In this document: positions 55,061-63,540 of the stretch, in pieces
How positions within the stretch are numbered: the stretch's first letter is position 1
How the letters are laid out: each line of letters opens with the position of its first letter
Assembly: GCF_027158485.1 (NCBI RefSeq)
Contig: NZ_JAMKYJ010000001.1
From: Oxalobacter formigenes
GTDB lineage: Bacteria > Pseudomonadota > Gammaproteobacteria > Burkholderiales > Burkholderiaceae_D
Length of the DNA: 64,000 nucleotides
Reading direction: 5' to 3' (one strand)
Position numbers and translations under genes: made by a program
Notes under the pieces: generated by a model
What the model saw: only the letters and a program-made list of their open reading frames with translations
Told to the model about the DNA's origin: nothing
The model's database searches: none

Positions 55061-55879
55061 ATGATTCCACTCTTCTCCGATCAAGGCAGGGCACAACTGA
55101 ACCGGATTATCCGCCCCGGCGTGCTTTGCGCATTCGATTTCGACGGCACGCTTTGTCCTTTCAGAGGCTATGAAAACGCCCTCCTTCCCGACGAGGTACG
55201 CCAGCGGCTCATACGCCTGCAATCCATGACACCGGTCGCCATCCTGACCGGCCGCGGCATGGCCGATATCCGTACCCGCATGGCATTCAAACCCGACTAT
55301 CTGGTCGCCAATCACGGCAGTGAAGGCATTCCCGGACGGGAAAAGGACAGCGACCGCTTCCGCAAGTCGGTCGATTGCTGGGACGACGCCCTGAAAACGG
55401 CTTTGGCCGACACCGCACAATACGACCGCGGCATTACCCTGGACAACAAGCGCTATACGCTGGCAGTCCATTACCGTGCGGCCGCTGACCATGAAACGAC
55501 GGAAAAACAGCTGTTGAAACTCTTTGAAAAAGTCGCACCGACCGCCCGCGTCCTTCCCGGCAAATGCGTTTACAACCTGATTCCGCAAGGTTCCCCCAAC
55601 AAGGGCGACGCACTTGTCGAACTGATGAAAATCGCCGGAAGCAAAACAGCCCTTTTCGCCGGGGACGACGAAACGGATGAAAACGTTTTCCGGCTCGACA
55701 ATCCGGATATCCTGACCGTCCATGTCGAAAAGGAAGAAGCGAGCCGCGCACAGTTTTATCTCGAAACCCAGGAAGATATCGTGACGCTTTTAGACGTCAT
55801 TATAGAAACCCTGATGGCGAATACATCTGCCCTTAACGTCAATGCAGATGCACCATCACAAAAAAGGAACGGGCAATGA
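55061..55879 (+). CDS. otsB: Trehalose-6-phosphate phosphatase
   Basis: A 272-residue HAD phosphatase that removes phosphate from trehalose-6-phosphate. The start at 55061 follows GAAAGAGGACAGGATC. Motif I is CAFDFDGTLCPF (nucleophile and acid Asp), motif II is VAILTGRGMADI, followed by LVANHGSEGIPG, and motif IV is ALFAGDDETDENVF. The central cap holds GKCVYNLIPQGSPNKGDAL with the substrate-contact Lys. Its stop overlaps the start of the GH15 gene (ATGA), so the two are co-translated. OtsA, which would make the substrate, is not encoded in this window. Confidence 0.92.
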   Translation: MIPLFSDQGRAQLNRIIRPGVLCAFDFDGTLCPFRGYENALLPDEVRQRLIRLQSMTPVAILTGRGMADIRTRMAFKPDYLVANHGSEGIPGREKDSDRFRKSVDCWDDALKTALADTAQYDRGITLDNKRYTLAVHYRAAADHETTEKQLLKLFEKVAPTARVLPGKCVYNLIPQGSPNKGDALVELMKIAGSKTALFAGDDETDENVFRLDNPDILTVHVEKEEASRAQFYLETQEDIVTLLDVIIETLMANTSALNVNADAPSQKRNGQ

Positions 55880-57663
55880 GTACACTTGAACTCGGACTGA
55901 TCGGCAATTCACGCACCAGCGCACTGGTGGACAAAAACGCCCGCATCGTCTGGTGGTGTTATCCCTATTTCGACAGCGACCCCGTCTGCTGTGAATTGAT
56001 GAATCCGGTCAAAAAAGAAAAGGACATGGGTTACATCGACATCGGCTTTGAAAAGATCCGTCAGGCCGACCAGTATTACGAGCGCAACTCGGCCGTACTG
56101 GTTTCCCGCTTCGGCGATAACGCGCATAACGTCATCGAAGTCATCGATTTCGCGCCCTGCATCCCGATGCACGACCGCCTCTTCACGCCCTCATCGATTA
56201 TCCGGATCATCCGGCGCGTTGCAGGCCGTCCCCGCATCACCATCCGCATCCGGCCCAGCGTGAACTACGGCAGCGAAGCGCCCCAAATCCTGCCGGGCGC
56301 GCACCATATTTCGTATCAGGGGTCTGAACAGACCCTGCGGGTCACGACCGACGCGTCCATCAGCTCCATACTGGACGAAAAAGCCTTCTTTCTGGAAGAG
56401 TCTGTCACCCTGATTCTCGGCCCGGATCAGGCCGTGGAATCCTCGCCACAGGACGTCGGACGCGCATACTATGAAGCGACAGTCAAATACTGGCAGAACT
56501 GGATTCATAACGTGTCGATGCCGTTCGAATGGCAGGACGTGATCATCCGCGCGGCCATCACCCTGCGCATGAACACCTTTTACGATACCGGTGCGATCAT
56601 CGCCGCCGTCACGACCTCCATTCCCGGCTCCCCTGCCGCGAAACACAATCGCGATTACCGCTACAGCTGGGTACGCGATTCCTACTTCGTCGTGAGTGCC
56701 CTGAACCGGCTGGGTGCAACCGGGACAATGGAGCGTTATCTGCAATACATTCTGAACATCATTGCCGATTCCAAAGGACTTCCTTTCCAGCCTGTATACG
56801 GCATCCATCGCAACGCCGATCTGGAAGAAAAAATCGCGCCCGATCTGGCCGGGTACAACGACATGGGGCCGGTACGGATCGGCAACAGTGCCTACAGGGA
56901 AACACAGAACGACGTCTACGGCTCGGCCATTCTCGCCTGCACACAGGCTTTCTTCGACCAGCGCCTGCACCGCCCGGCCGACCGGAATGTCTTTGCCGAT
57001 CTCGAACGGCTCGGCGAAGAAGCCGTCGCCCGCTTCAACCAGCCGGACGCCGATATATGGCACAGGAATGAAAAAGAACAGGTCCATACGTTTTCCAGCG
57101 TCATGTGCTGGGCGGCCTGCGACCGGCTGGCGGCCATCGCAAAGGAACTGAAGCTCAAAGCGAAGGAAGACCTGTGGCGCGCGAATGCCGAACGCATTCG
57201 TGAAGAAGTCATCTCCAATGCATTTAACACCGAACTGAATACCTTCACCTCCACATGGAACGGAAATTCCGTCGATGCCAGCCTGTTGCTGCTGGGTGAA
57301 TTGCATTTCCTGAAACCGGACGATCCCCGTTTCGCCGGGACGGTCGCACGGATCGAAAAACAGCTCTTGCGCGGCGATTTCCTGCTGCGTTACGAGGGAG
57401 AAGACAAAGAGGGTATTCCGGAAACGGCCCTGCTTGTCTGTACCTTCTGGTGGATTCTTGCGCTGACCACCATCGGCAAAACCAGAGAGGCTCGCGCGTG
57501 TTTTGAAAATATCCTGTCCCGCCGCAATCACCTTGGCCTGTTATCGGCGGATGTATCGCGCAGTGACAGGGTATTGTGGGGAAATTTCCCCCAGACCTAT
57601 AGCATGGTCGGTCTGATCCAGTGCGCGATCCGCCTGTCCAGACCGTGGGAAAACGCATTCTGA
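55876..57663 (+). CDS. Glycoside hydrolase family 15 enzyme (glucoamylase/trehalase-like)
   Basis: A 595-residue protein of the bacterial GH15 type. An N-terminal beta-sandwich domain (about 1-220) starts LGLIGNSRTSALVDKNARIV WWCYPYFDSDPVC. The (alpha/alpha)6 catalytic domain follows: TTSIPGSPAAKHNRDYRYSW VRDSYFVVSALNRLG is the family signature, and the general-acid Glu is probably in YRETQNDVYGS or nearby. GIPETALLVCTFWWILALTT carries the second catalytic Glu. Members hydrolyse alpha-1,4 glucans, or trehalose in actinobacteria. Four-base overlap with otsB makes a trehalose-related role plausible. No signal peptide, so cytoplasmic. Confidence 0.9.
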   Translation: MSTLELGLIGNSRTSALVDKNARIVWWCYPYFDSDPVCCELMNPVKKEKDMGYIDIGFEKIRQADQYYERNSAVLVSRFGDNAHNVIEVIDFAPCIPMHDRLFTPSSIIRIIRRVAGRPRITIRIRPSVNYGSEAPQILPGAHHISYQGSEQTLRVTTDASISSILDEKAFFLEESVTLILGPDQAVESSPQDVGRAYYEATVKYWQNWIHNVSMPFEWQDVIIRAAITLRMNTFYDTGAIIAAVTTSIPGSPAAKHNRDYRYSWVRDSYFVVSALNRLGATGTMERYLQYILNIIADSKGLPFQPVYGIHRNADLEEKIAPDLAGYNDMGPVRIGNSAYRETQNDVYGSAILACTQAFFDQRLHRPADRNVFADLERLGEEAVARFNQPDADIWHRNEKEQVHTFSSVMCWAACDRLAAIAKELKLKAKEDLWRANAERIREEVISNAFNTELNTFTSTWNGNSVDASLLLLGELHFLKPDDPRFAGTVARIEKQLLRGDFLLRYEGEDKEGIPETALLVCTFWWILALTTIGKTREARACFENILSRRNHLGLLSADVSRSDRVLWGNFPQTYSMVGLIQCAIRLSRPWENAF

Positions 57664-57739
57664 TTTTGATTCGATAATAATAACCGGTCGCAGGCAAGTA
57701 TCATTTCAAAGCGGCCATCAGAGAGAAAGGGAGCCTTAT

Positions 57740-58723
57740 ATGGAAACCAGAAAAATACCCAAAACAGACCTGAATCTGTCCGCCATCGCATTCGGTTCCT
57801 TTGCTTCGGGTGGCTGGGCGCCGTCAGAGAAAAAAGCCGCGACTGAAGCCATCCGCGCCAGTTACCAGATGGGCATCACCACCTTCGACACGGCCCCGAT
57901 TTACGGTCTTGGCGAAACAGAAACGGTCATCGGCGAAGCCCTGAAACCTTTTCCCCGCGACAAGATCCAGATCATGACCAAATTCGGGTTGCGGTGGATT
58001 TACCAGAAAGGCACCTACTTCCGCTCATTCATCAATTTTGACGGCAAAAAAGTGGACATCTACCGCTATGCGTCGAAAGAAAGCGTCATCGAGGAATGCG
58101 AAAACAGCCTCAAGCGGCTGAATATGGATTACATCGACCTGTACCAGCTCCACTGGCCGGACGAGACCACGCCGATGGAAGAAACCTTCGAAGGCATCCA
58201 GCGGCTGGTCGAGCAGGGGAAAGTCCGCTACGTCGGCGTATCCAACCTGACACCGGAACAGCTCGACAAGGTGGAACACACTTTCCCTGTCGTTTCTATC
58301 CAGATGCCGTATAACATGCTCGACAGGAAGATCGAGGAAGAAATCATTCCCTACTGCATCGAACACGACACGGCCCTGATCGCTTACCGGCCACTGGGCG
58401 CAGGTCTTCTGACCGGAAAAATGTCGCCCGACATCGATTTCAGCCGGCACGATACGCGTCGCGGCCATCCGAATTTCACGCCTGAAAACATCAGGAAAGC
58501 CAACAAATTCGTCGACTCCTTAAGACCGATCGCACAAGCCAATAAAGTATCGGTACCCCAGCTCGTCCTGTCCTGGACGTTAAACCGTCCCGGCATAACC
58601 TGCGTTTTGACCGGTGCGATGAATTCGGCACAAGCGATCGAAAACGCCAAGGCGGCCAACATCAAGCTGTCCAAAAAGGATACGAATGCCATCAATACCG
58701 CCCTGCTCGAGTCCGGTTTTTAA
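57740..58723 (+). CDS. Aldo/keto reductase, copy 1
   Basis: A 327-residue NADPH-dependent (beta/alpha)8 oxidoreductase. The catalytic tetrad can be read as Asp and Tyr in TTFDTAPIYGLGETETVIGE, Lys in IQIMTKFGLRW and His in DLYQLHWPDETTPM. The cofactor end includes LVLSWTLNRPGITCVLTGAM. The N-terminus METRKIPKTDLNLSAIAFGS is preceded by GAGAGAAAGGGAGCC. The substrate is unknown; the subgroup acts on small aldehydes and sugar-derived carbonyls. It is followed after a terminator by a paralogue. Confidence 0.92.
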   Translation: METRKIPKTDLNLSAIAFGSFASGGWAPSEKKAATEAIRASYQMGITTFDTAPIYGLGETETVIGEALKPFPRDKIQIMTKFGLRWIYQKGTYFRSFINFDGKKVDIYRYASKESVIEECENSLKRLNMDYIDLYQLHWPDETTPMEETFEGIQRLVEQGKVRYVGVSNLTPEQLDKVEHTFPVVSIQMPYNMLDRKIEEEIIPYCIEHDTALIAYRPLGAGLLTGKMSPDIDFSRHDTRRGHPNFTPENIRKANKFVDSLRPIAQANKVSVPQLVLSWTLNRPGITCVLTGAMNSAQAIENAKAANIKLSKKDTNAINTALLESGF

Positions 58724-58745
58724 ACAGGATTTCCTGTAAAAGGAC

Positions 58746-58776
58746 AAAACGCCGGAAACATGTTTCCGGCGTTTTT
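58746..58776 (+). terminator. Rho-independent terminator
   Basis: AAAACGCCGGAAA pairs with TTTCCGGCGTTTT and is followed by T, 23 bp after the first aldo/keto reductase. Confidence 0.9.
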
Positions 58777-58954
58777 CTTTTCATAATCCGGCTTATTTGT
58801 CCCTTGTTTGACCGATCCGGAAAACGGCAAGCGTAAAACCGGTACACTTTTCGTTATCGAACGCTTTTCTGAATGGAACGGTTTTCATCGGAAATGTCCG
58901 GATATCCTTGCAGAACAGCAATTTGCCCTTCATGCATCCAGAAAGGAAGAGGAT

Positions 58955-59932
58955 ATGGAATACCGAAAAATTCCGGGAACCGATATGAAGCTTTCCGTCG
59001 TCGTATTCGGTTCATGGGCCAATGGAGGCTGGAGCGCATCGGAAAGAACCGATGCCGTCCGTGCGGTACAGGCCAGTTACCGGGCCGGTGTAACCTCTTT
59101 CGACACCGCTCCCCTCTATGGACTGGGTGACGCCGAAACGATTATCGGCGAAGCGATCGAATGCCTTCCACGCGACAAAATCCAGATCCTGACCAAGTTC
59201 GGGCTGAGATGGGACATAAACGGAGGAATCCCCTTTTCAAGCATGACAAACGCCGCAGGCAATCCGGTCGACATCGTGCGCCATGCCGGACGCGACAGCG
59301 TCATCGCCGAATGCGAAGGCAGCTTAAAACGCCTGAAAACCGATTACATCGACCTCTACCAGCTTCACTGGCCCGATGATGCCACCCCGATGGACGAAAC
59401 CTTCGAAGCCGTGCAAATGCTGATCGATCAGGGAAAAGTCCGTTACGCAGGCGTGTCCAATTACAGCGGAGGCCAGATGGCCGAAGCGGAAAAACATATC
59501 CACATCGTCTCCAACCAGATTCCCTACTCCATGATCAACCGGGGCGTCGAAAAGGAAACCGTCCGATACTGCCTTGACCATAAAAAGGCCGTTCTTGCCT
59601 ACCGTCCGCTTGAATCGGGACTCTTGACCGGAACGATCAATCCCGGAACTATCTTCCCGAAAGGTGACTTCCGGCGCGACAGTGCCAGCTTCACCGATGA
59701 AAACATCCGGCGCGTCGATAACTTCGTCCTGCAACTGAAACCGCTGGCTGAAGACAGGAAAATCACGATCGCCCAGCTCGTCTTGCGCTGGACAATCCAG
59801 CGCACCGGCATCACCGCTGTTCTGGCCGGAGCCAAAACACCGGAGCAGGCGATTGAAAACGCCAAAGCGGGAGACTTCACCCTGACGAAAAAAGAAATGG
59901 GGTACATCGAGAGCGTTTTGCCACCTGTATAA
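58955..59932 (+). CDS. Aldo/keto reductase, copy 2
   Basis: A 325-residue paralogue of the gene before it. The start at 58955 (MEYRKIPGTDMKLSVVVFGS) follows AAAGGAAGAGGAT; an upstream Met at 58808 is not used by homology. It has the same tetrad blocks: TSFDTAPLYGLGDAETIIGE, IQILTKFGLRW, DLYQLHWPDDATPM, and a late LVLRWTIQRTGITAVLAGAK. It has its own promoter region after a strong terminator, so expression of the pair is probably independent. Substrate unknown. Confidence 0.92.
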   Translation: MEYRKIPGTDMKLSVVVFGSWANGGWSASERTDAVRAVQASYRAGVTSFDTAPLYGLGDAETIIGEAIECLPRDKIQILTKFGLRWDINGGIPFSSMTNAAGNPVDIVRHAGRDSVIAECEGSLKRLKTDYIDLYQLHWPDDATPMDETFEAVQMLIDQGKVRYAGVSNYSGGQMAEAEKHIHIVSNQIPYSMINRGVEKETVRYCLDHKKAVLAYRPLESGLLTGTINPGTIFPKGDFRRDSASFTDENIRRVDNFVLQLKPLAEDRKITIAQLVLRWTIQRTGITAVLAGAKTPEQAIENAKAGDFTLTKKEMGYIESVLPPV

Positions 59933-59955
59933 AGCTGAAACCGCCTGATCAATTG

Positions 59956-59996
59956 AAAAAGCCGTCCTCTTCCATACGGATCAGGACGGCTTTTTT
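59956..59996 (+). terminator. Rho-independent terminator, possibly bidirectional
   Basis: AAAAAGCCGTCCT pairs with AGGACGGCTTTTT around a 14-nt loop, between convergent aldo/keto reductase and sugE genes. Confidence 0.88.
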
Positions 59997-60058
59997 GAAT
60001 CAGCAGGCTTCCATCATCAATCGGGCGAAACTACTTTGCCCGTCAGAAACAACCGGAT

Positions 60059-60373
60059 TCACGCCAGCCACTTCAAGCCGGCGATGCCCCCCAGAATCAT
60101 CAGAAGAAATAGAATTCTTGGCCATGAAAGCGGTTCGTTGAACAGGAAAATACCCAGAACGACCGTACCGACAATGCCGATTCCCGTCCACACGGCATAA
60201 GCCGTTCCGACAGGAAGCGTTTTCATGCAATGGGCAAGCAGGAGGAAACTGGCCGTCATGGCAATCAGCGTACCGACCGAAGGCCACAAACGGGTAAAAC
60301 CTTCCGTGTATTTGAGACCCAGAGCCCAGGCTGTCTCGAAGAGACCGGCGATGATCAAAAGGAACCAGACCAT
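60059..60373 (-). CDS. sugE: SMR-family exporter, SugE/Gdx (guanidinium exporter type)
   Basis: A 104-residue four-TM small multidrug resistance protein. The essential Glu is in LLIIAGLFETAWALGLKYTE, followed by GFTRLWPSVGTLIAMTASFL LLAHCMKTLPVGTAYAVWTG and IGIVGTVVLGIFLFNEPLSW. The block WALGLKYTEGFTRLWPS is that of the SugE/Gdx branch, which exports guanidinium in exchange for protons, rather than EmrE. The guanidine-II riboswitch directly upstream (60395-60445) fits this. It is a single gene; the promoter lies right of 60445. Works as an antiparallel dimer in the inner membrane. Confidence 0.95.
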   Translation of the reverse strand: MVWFLLIIAGLFETAWALGLKYTEGFTRLWPSVGTLIAMTASFLLLAHCMKTLPVGTAYAVWTGIGIVGTVVLGIFLFNEPLSWPRILFLLMILGGIAGLKWLA

Positions 60374-60394
60374 TGAAAATCCTTTCAGAAAAAC

Positions 60395-60445
60395 AAGGGT
60401 CGTCCCTTTAAAAAGAAGGCAAGACGACCGGGGCCGTCCCCGGTC
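60395..60445 (-). promoter_or_regulatory. Guanidine-II (mini-ykkC) riboswitch upstream of sugE
   Basis: On the minus strand two hairpins have the diagnostic ACGR loops: GACCGGGG-ACGG-CCCCGGTC (60445-60426) and AAGGG-ACGA-CCCTT (60408-60395), separated by a 17-nt pyrimidine-rich linker. The sugE ribosome site (GAAAGGA) follows a few bases after the second stem. Guanidine is known to bind both loops of this class and free the ribosome site. Confidence 0.93.
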
Positions 60446-60650
60446 ATTGATTACTATACCGTTTCAGAGGAAAACTGGCAAATCGGAAAAAGCGGCCAAT
60501 TTTTGCAGGAACGAACCCGTTTCTTTCATCAGACCAGATTGGCCGGATATCGTTCCACATAAAATCAATTGATGCCTCTGCTGATTTTCCAGTACGCCAC
60601 CCGTTCGTTCAGGATCTATCTAAAAGCCTTTCGATTGGCGTGGCGAGCAC

Positions 60651-61247
60651 CTAGGGAAGTCGTGTATAAACGCCACGCGTATTGACGATTCCGTTCAAAA
60701 ACCATTGACAATCTCCCCGTACGGACGAAACCAGCACCTGTGTTTTACGGATGGAATAATTCCCGACACGAATATCGAATTCCACGGAACGGGCCAAATT
60801 TCTCGGTTGGCCGGGATGGCGTTGCCGCCGCGGGTTGTTCATGCCCGGATTGTCATATACCTTGATATTCCAGTTCAGGCCATAATGCGCAATCAGCTGT
60901 TCAGCTTCCTTATTAGTCGGGTTCTTGGGCCAGGTACTGTTCCAGTTAGGGTCGTCCACGGCATTGGAAAACCGGTTTCGCCAGAAGTCAGCCGTATTAT
61001 TCGCGCCAAGAGCCTGATCGACCGGTCCCGTGGAAGCCCCCCTTTGAATCCAGCTCCCATTGACCAGATCCCAGAAAGTAATCGTTTCCCACCAGGAGAA
61101 TGCCGGGGAATCGACACGACGTGCAAAGAGTCCACCGCTCACCCGTGCGGGAACAACCAGTTCAAGGGTATGACCGAGAATCGGTCCATTCCGCACATTT
61201 GGATGAACGTTCAAAACGGGTTCTCGTATGGTCATGGTTTGAGGCAT
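60651..61247 (-). CDS. Unknown 198-residue protein under the 22-bp element
   Basis: The start MPQTMTIREPVLNVHPNVRN at 61247 follows CAGGAGAACGAT. I do not recognise the family. The sequence is Trp/Asn/Arg-rich, for example SPAFSWWETITFWDLVNGSW, TADFWRNRFSNAVDDPNWNS and YGLNWNIKVYDNPGMNNPRR, then EFDIRVGNYSIRKTQVLVSS, which suggests a beta-rich globular protein. There is no signal peptide. The element at 61316-61337 is identical to the one before the DUF2589-like operon, at 69 and 68 bp respectively, so the two are probably co-regulated. Confidence 0.65.
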   Translation of the reverse strand: MPQTMTIREPVLNVHPNVRNGPILGHTLELVVPARVSGGLFARRVDSPAFSWWETITFWDLVNGSWIQRGASTGPVDQALGANNTADFWRNRFSNAVDDPNWNSTWPKNPTNKEAEQLIAHYGLNWNIKVYDNPGMNNPRRQRHPGQPRNLARSVEFDIRVGNYSIRKTQVLVSSVRGDCQWFLNGIVNTRGVYTRLP

Positions 61248-61315
61248 ATCGTTCTCCTGAAAGCGGCATTCATTGACTGTTGAACGAAATATAAAATACC
61301 TTTTTCGACAATCAC

Positions 61316-61337
61316 ATGACACCGATAACGTATTGAC
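61316..61337 (-). promoter_or_regulatory. 22-bp element, copy B
   Basis: Identical over 22 bases to 40776-40797, with unrelated flanks. It is the upstream region of the gene starting at 61247, whose gap to the next gene (61248-61729) otherwise shows nothing I can identify. Confidence 0.65.
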
Positions 61338-61729
61338 TTCGCAGCATCTTTTCCGTGTTCTCCTTTTGGGAGATTCAAATTATCGTTTGGCTCTTAAAAA
61401 GCGACGGAACAGGAAAAGTGGCCTTTTCTTTACTGTTTTCAGTGCCTGCAGGTAACAACTGAATGAATTGATTTGAAACAAGGCCTCTTTGCCGCCAGTC
61501 TTTAAATTGTCTTTACGAGCTTCGAAAAAAACCGTCACAAACAGATATGAACGACAGGAAACAAAACCGGAACCGGATTTTTTTCAAGAGGTCTAAAAAC
61601 TGCTATCCCGACATACTGCCAGCAAAACAGATAACCGACTTCACGTCCCTTTTCACGAGAAAGGGAAAAGTGAATACACCCGGACAACGCATAGCTGCTT
61701 TTCCGGATAAAAGCAGCCAGGAGAAAAAA

Positions 61730-62437
61730 ATGACTTACCGCTTGAGAAACCTTGCGCCCTGGGGGCGAAACTTCGACGAATACACCCACATGTTCGGATT
61801 GTGCGATACCGAACTGAACGGGAAAATCGCCGGATTTGCGGATGGCCCTGCCAGTTTCAACGCCGAATGTTGCCAGCAGGGCGGACAGGTCGTCTCATTC
61901 GACCCGGTTTACCGTTATCCGGTCGAAAAGCTTGAATTGTGCCTTCAGGAAGCGAAACGCCTGATGTTCGAGGATATCTGCAAGAACACACCACTGGACG
62001 GATCGATCGCGGCCAGAAACATCGACGAACTCGAAAAACATCATATGGAGGCTACCCGGAGTTTCCTGGACGATTATGAAAAGGGAAAAACCGAAGGGCG
62101 CTACATCGACCATGAATTGCCATTCAAAATCCCTTTTCCGGACGATTCATTCGATCTGGGGCTCTCGTCGCATTTTCTGATGCTGTATCCCGGACTGGGC
62201 ATCAACTTCCATTTGCAGGCGCTGGAAGAAATGCTCCGTATCTGTCAGGAAATCCGCGTGTTTCCGACCGTGGACAAAACCGGAAAACCATGCGGACTGA
62301 CCGACAGGCTGATCGGTCACTTTTGTGAGGATTACAAGGTCACCCTGAAAAAAACGGCATGCCATTACATGAACGGAGCCCATGAAATGCTCGTCATTGG
62401 CAGAAAAGACGTGGACACTTCCCCCGTTTTGCACTGA
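61730..62437 (+). CDS. SAM-dependent methyltransferase-like protein
   Basis: About 235 residues from the Met at 61730 (MTYRLRNLAPWGRNFDEYTH after CCAGGAGAAAAAA). The segment FADGPASFNAECCQQGGQVV SFDPVYRY resembles the SAM-binding loop plus acidic residue of class I methyltransferases, and LPFKIPFPDDSFDLGLSSHF LMLYPGLG matches the catalytic strand and loop 4. The N-terminus YTHMFGLCDTELNGKIAG is typical of the uncharacterised relatives. Substrate unknown. The longer frame from 61547 is not supported. It is transcribed toward the PAAR gene, with 122 bp between the two convergent stops. Confidence 0.75.
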   Translation: MTYRLRNLAPWGRNFDEYTHMFGLCDTELNGKIAGFADGPASFNAECCQQGGQVVSFDPVYRYPVEKLELCLQEAKRLMFEDICKNTPLDGSIAARNIDELEKHHMEATRSFLDDYEKGKTEGRYIDHELPFKIPFPDDSFDLGLSSHFLMLYPGLGINFHLQALEEMLRICQEIRVFPTVDKTGKPCGLTDRLIGHFCEDYKVTLKKTACHYMNGAHEMLVIGRKDVDTSPVLH

Positions 62438-62558
62438 CTGTTTTTCCATGCCCGTTTACTTGTGACGCCACCGCCAATCGGACAGACAGTCGTCCCGATT
62501 GGCATGGCACGGCTCTTTCCAAACACGGCATCGGAAAAAACGAACGCAATCAAACCGG

Positions 62559-62858
62559 CTATCCGCCGATCACTACCGTGGGACATCCCGCCACAATCGT
62601 GCCGCCATGCGCCGTCGTATCGCCCATCCGGGCGGCAGGCTTGCCTCCGATAAGCACCGTTGACGAACCCGTTATGATAAGGTCGAAAGGCCCGACACAA
62701 ACTGCCATATCGCCCACTCGCGCCGCAGGCATCCCACCGATCAACACCGTCGGGCATCCCGGCGGAAGAACCGGGCCTCCAACATGCGGGATGGGCGGCA
62801 ATCCCGGCGTTTGCATGGGACAGGTATGCATATCTCCGACTCTGGCAGCGGGTTGCAT
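62559..62858 (-). CDS. PAAR-domain protein (T6SS spike tip)
   Basis: A 99-residue protein consisting almost wholly of the PAAR fold. Three Pro/Ala-Ala-Arg units are readable: MQPAARVGDMHTCPMQTPGL, GGMPAARVGDMAVCVGPFD and GGKPAARMGDTTAHGG, with CPTVLIGG, SSTVLIGG and CPTVVIGG repeats. His and Cys near each repeat can bind the zinc of the tip. PAAR caps VgrG on contractile injection systems and can carry effectors; here there is no extension, so it is a bare tip. It is followed upstream (right) by a VgrG-tail-like gene in the same direction, suggesting one operon. Confidence 0.92.
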   Translation of the reverse strand: MQPAARVGDMHTCPMQTPGLPPIPHVGGPVLPPGCPTVLIGGMPAARVGDMAVCVGPFDLIITGSSTVLIGGKPAARMGDTTAHGGTIVAGCPTVVIGG

Positions 62859-62894
62859 GAGTTTTCTCCTCCATAAAAACGAAAAAACGGTAAA

Positions 62895-63359
62895 TCAGTT
62901 AATCTTGACCAGGCCGCCATGAATATCCAGCATTCCATCGCTGACGATCTCCCCTTTTGCCTTGGCCCTGACAGACACGTTCACCGCGCTCTGCGACATT
63001 GAATTTTGCGCTTTCATGTCGACATTCATGGCGGAAATGGACATGTTTTTTGATGTTTTCAGATTCAGCGTTCCTGCCTCGATCGTCAGATTGCCCGTCA
63101 CCCGCAAGGTGTAATCCCCGTTGACCTGAATCACCACATTACCGGCGTGTTCGCATTCTTCACCGCCCGTTCTGACATGACGCTGTCCTCTCACCTCAAG
63201 TACATCGTCTCCGGGTTTCACCGGCAACAACCCATCCCGTTCCAGAATCAGTTTTCCATCCTCTCCATCGGAAATGACGACCGTGCGTGCATTGACTTCA
63301 CATACGAGCGTTTTATTCGCCTTCAGGCAAATCCGGTCTTCCTTTTCTTCAATCGGCAT
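62895..63359 (-). CDS. VgrG C-terminal-like beta-helix protein
   Basis: A 154-residue protein. The N-terminal ~70 residues are unassigned (RICLKANKTLVCEVNARTVV). From about 75 the sequence is a regular beta-helix with alternating hydrophobic residues, VVIQVNGDYTLRVTGNLTIE AGTLNLKTSKNMSISAMNVD then MKAQNSMSQSAVNVSVRAKA KG, like the C-terminal needle of VgrG/gp5. It ends SDGMLDIHGGLVKIN. A complete VgrG would have gp27-like and OB domains, which are missing, so it may be a stand-alone tip component. PAAR lies 36 bp downstream in the same direction. Confidence 0.65.
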   Translation of the reverse strand: MPIEEKEDRICLKANKTLVCEVNARTVVISDGEDGKLILERDGLLPVKPGDDVLEVRGQRHVRTGGEECEHAGNVVIQVNGDYTLRVTGNLTIEAGTLNLKTSKNMSISAMNVDMKAQNSMSQSAVNVSVRAKAKGEIVSDGMLDIHGGLVKIN

Positions 63360-63493
63360 TATTCTCTCCCGTCATATTGAAAGATCAGCTTGTCTTCAGA
63401 CTGTAACATGCCATTTTCCGGAAACGGTATTTTTTATGGCCGCAAAACCTGAAAAATCCCGTTCCCATCCATATTCACAAGAATTAAAAAACG

Positions 63494-63520
63494 GAGGATA
63501 CCGTTTGACCGGTATCCCCG
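63494..63520 (-). terminator. Rho-independent terminator of the RTX gene
   Basis: GGATACCG (63496-63503) pairs with CGGTATCC (63510-63517) around a 6-nt loop. On the minus strand it is followed after a short spacer by a T-run, just beyond the stop at 63541. Confidence 0.68.
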
Positions 63521-63540
63521 CATCCTTCTGCCAGAAATCG

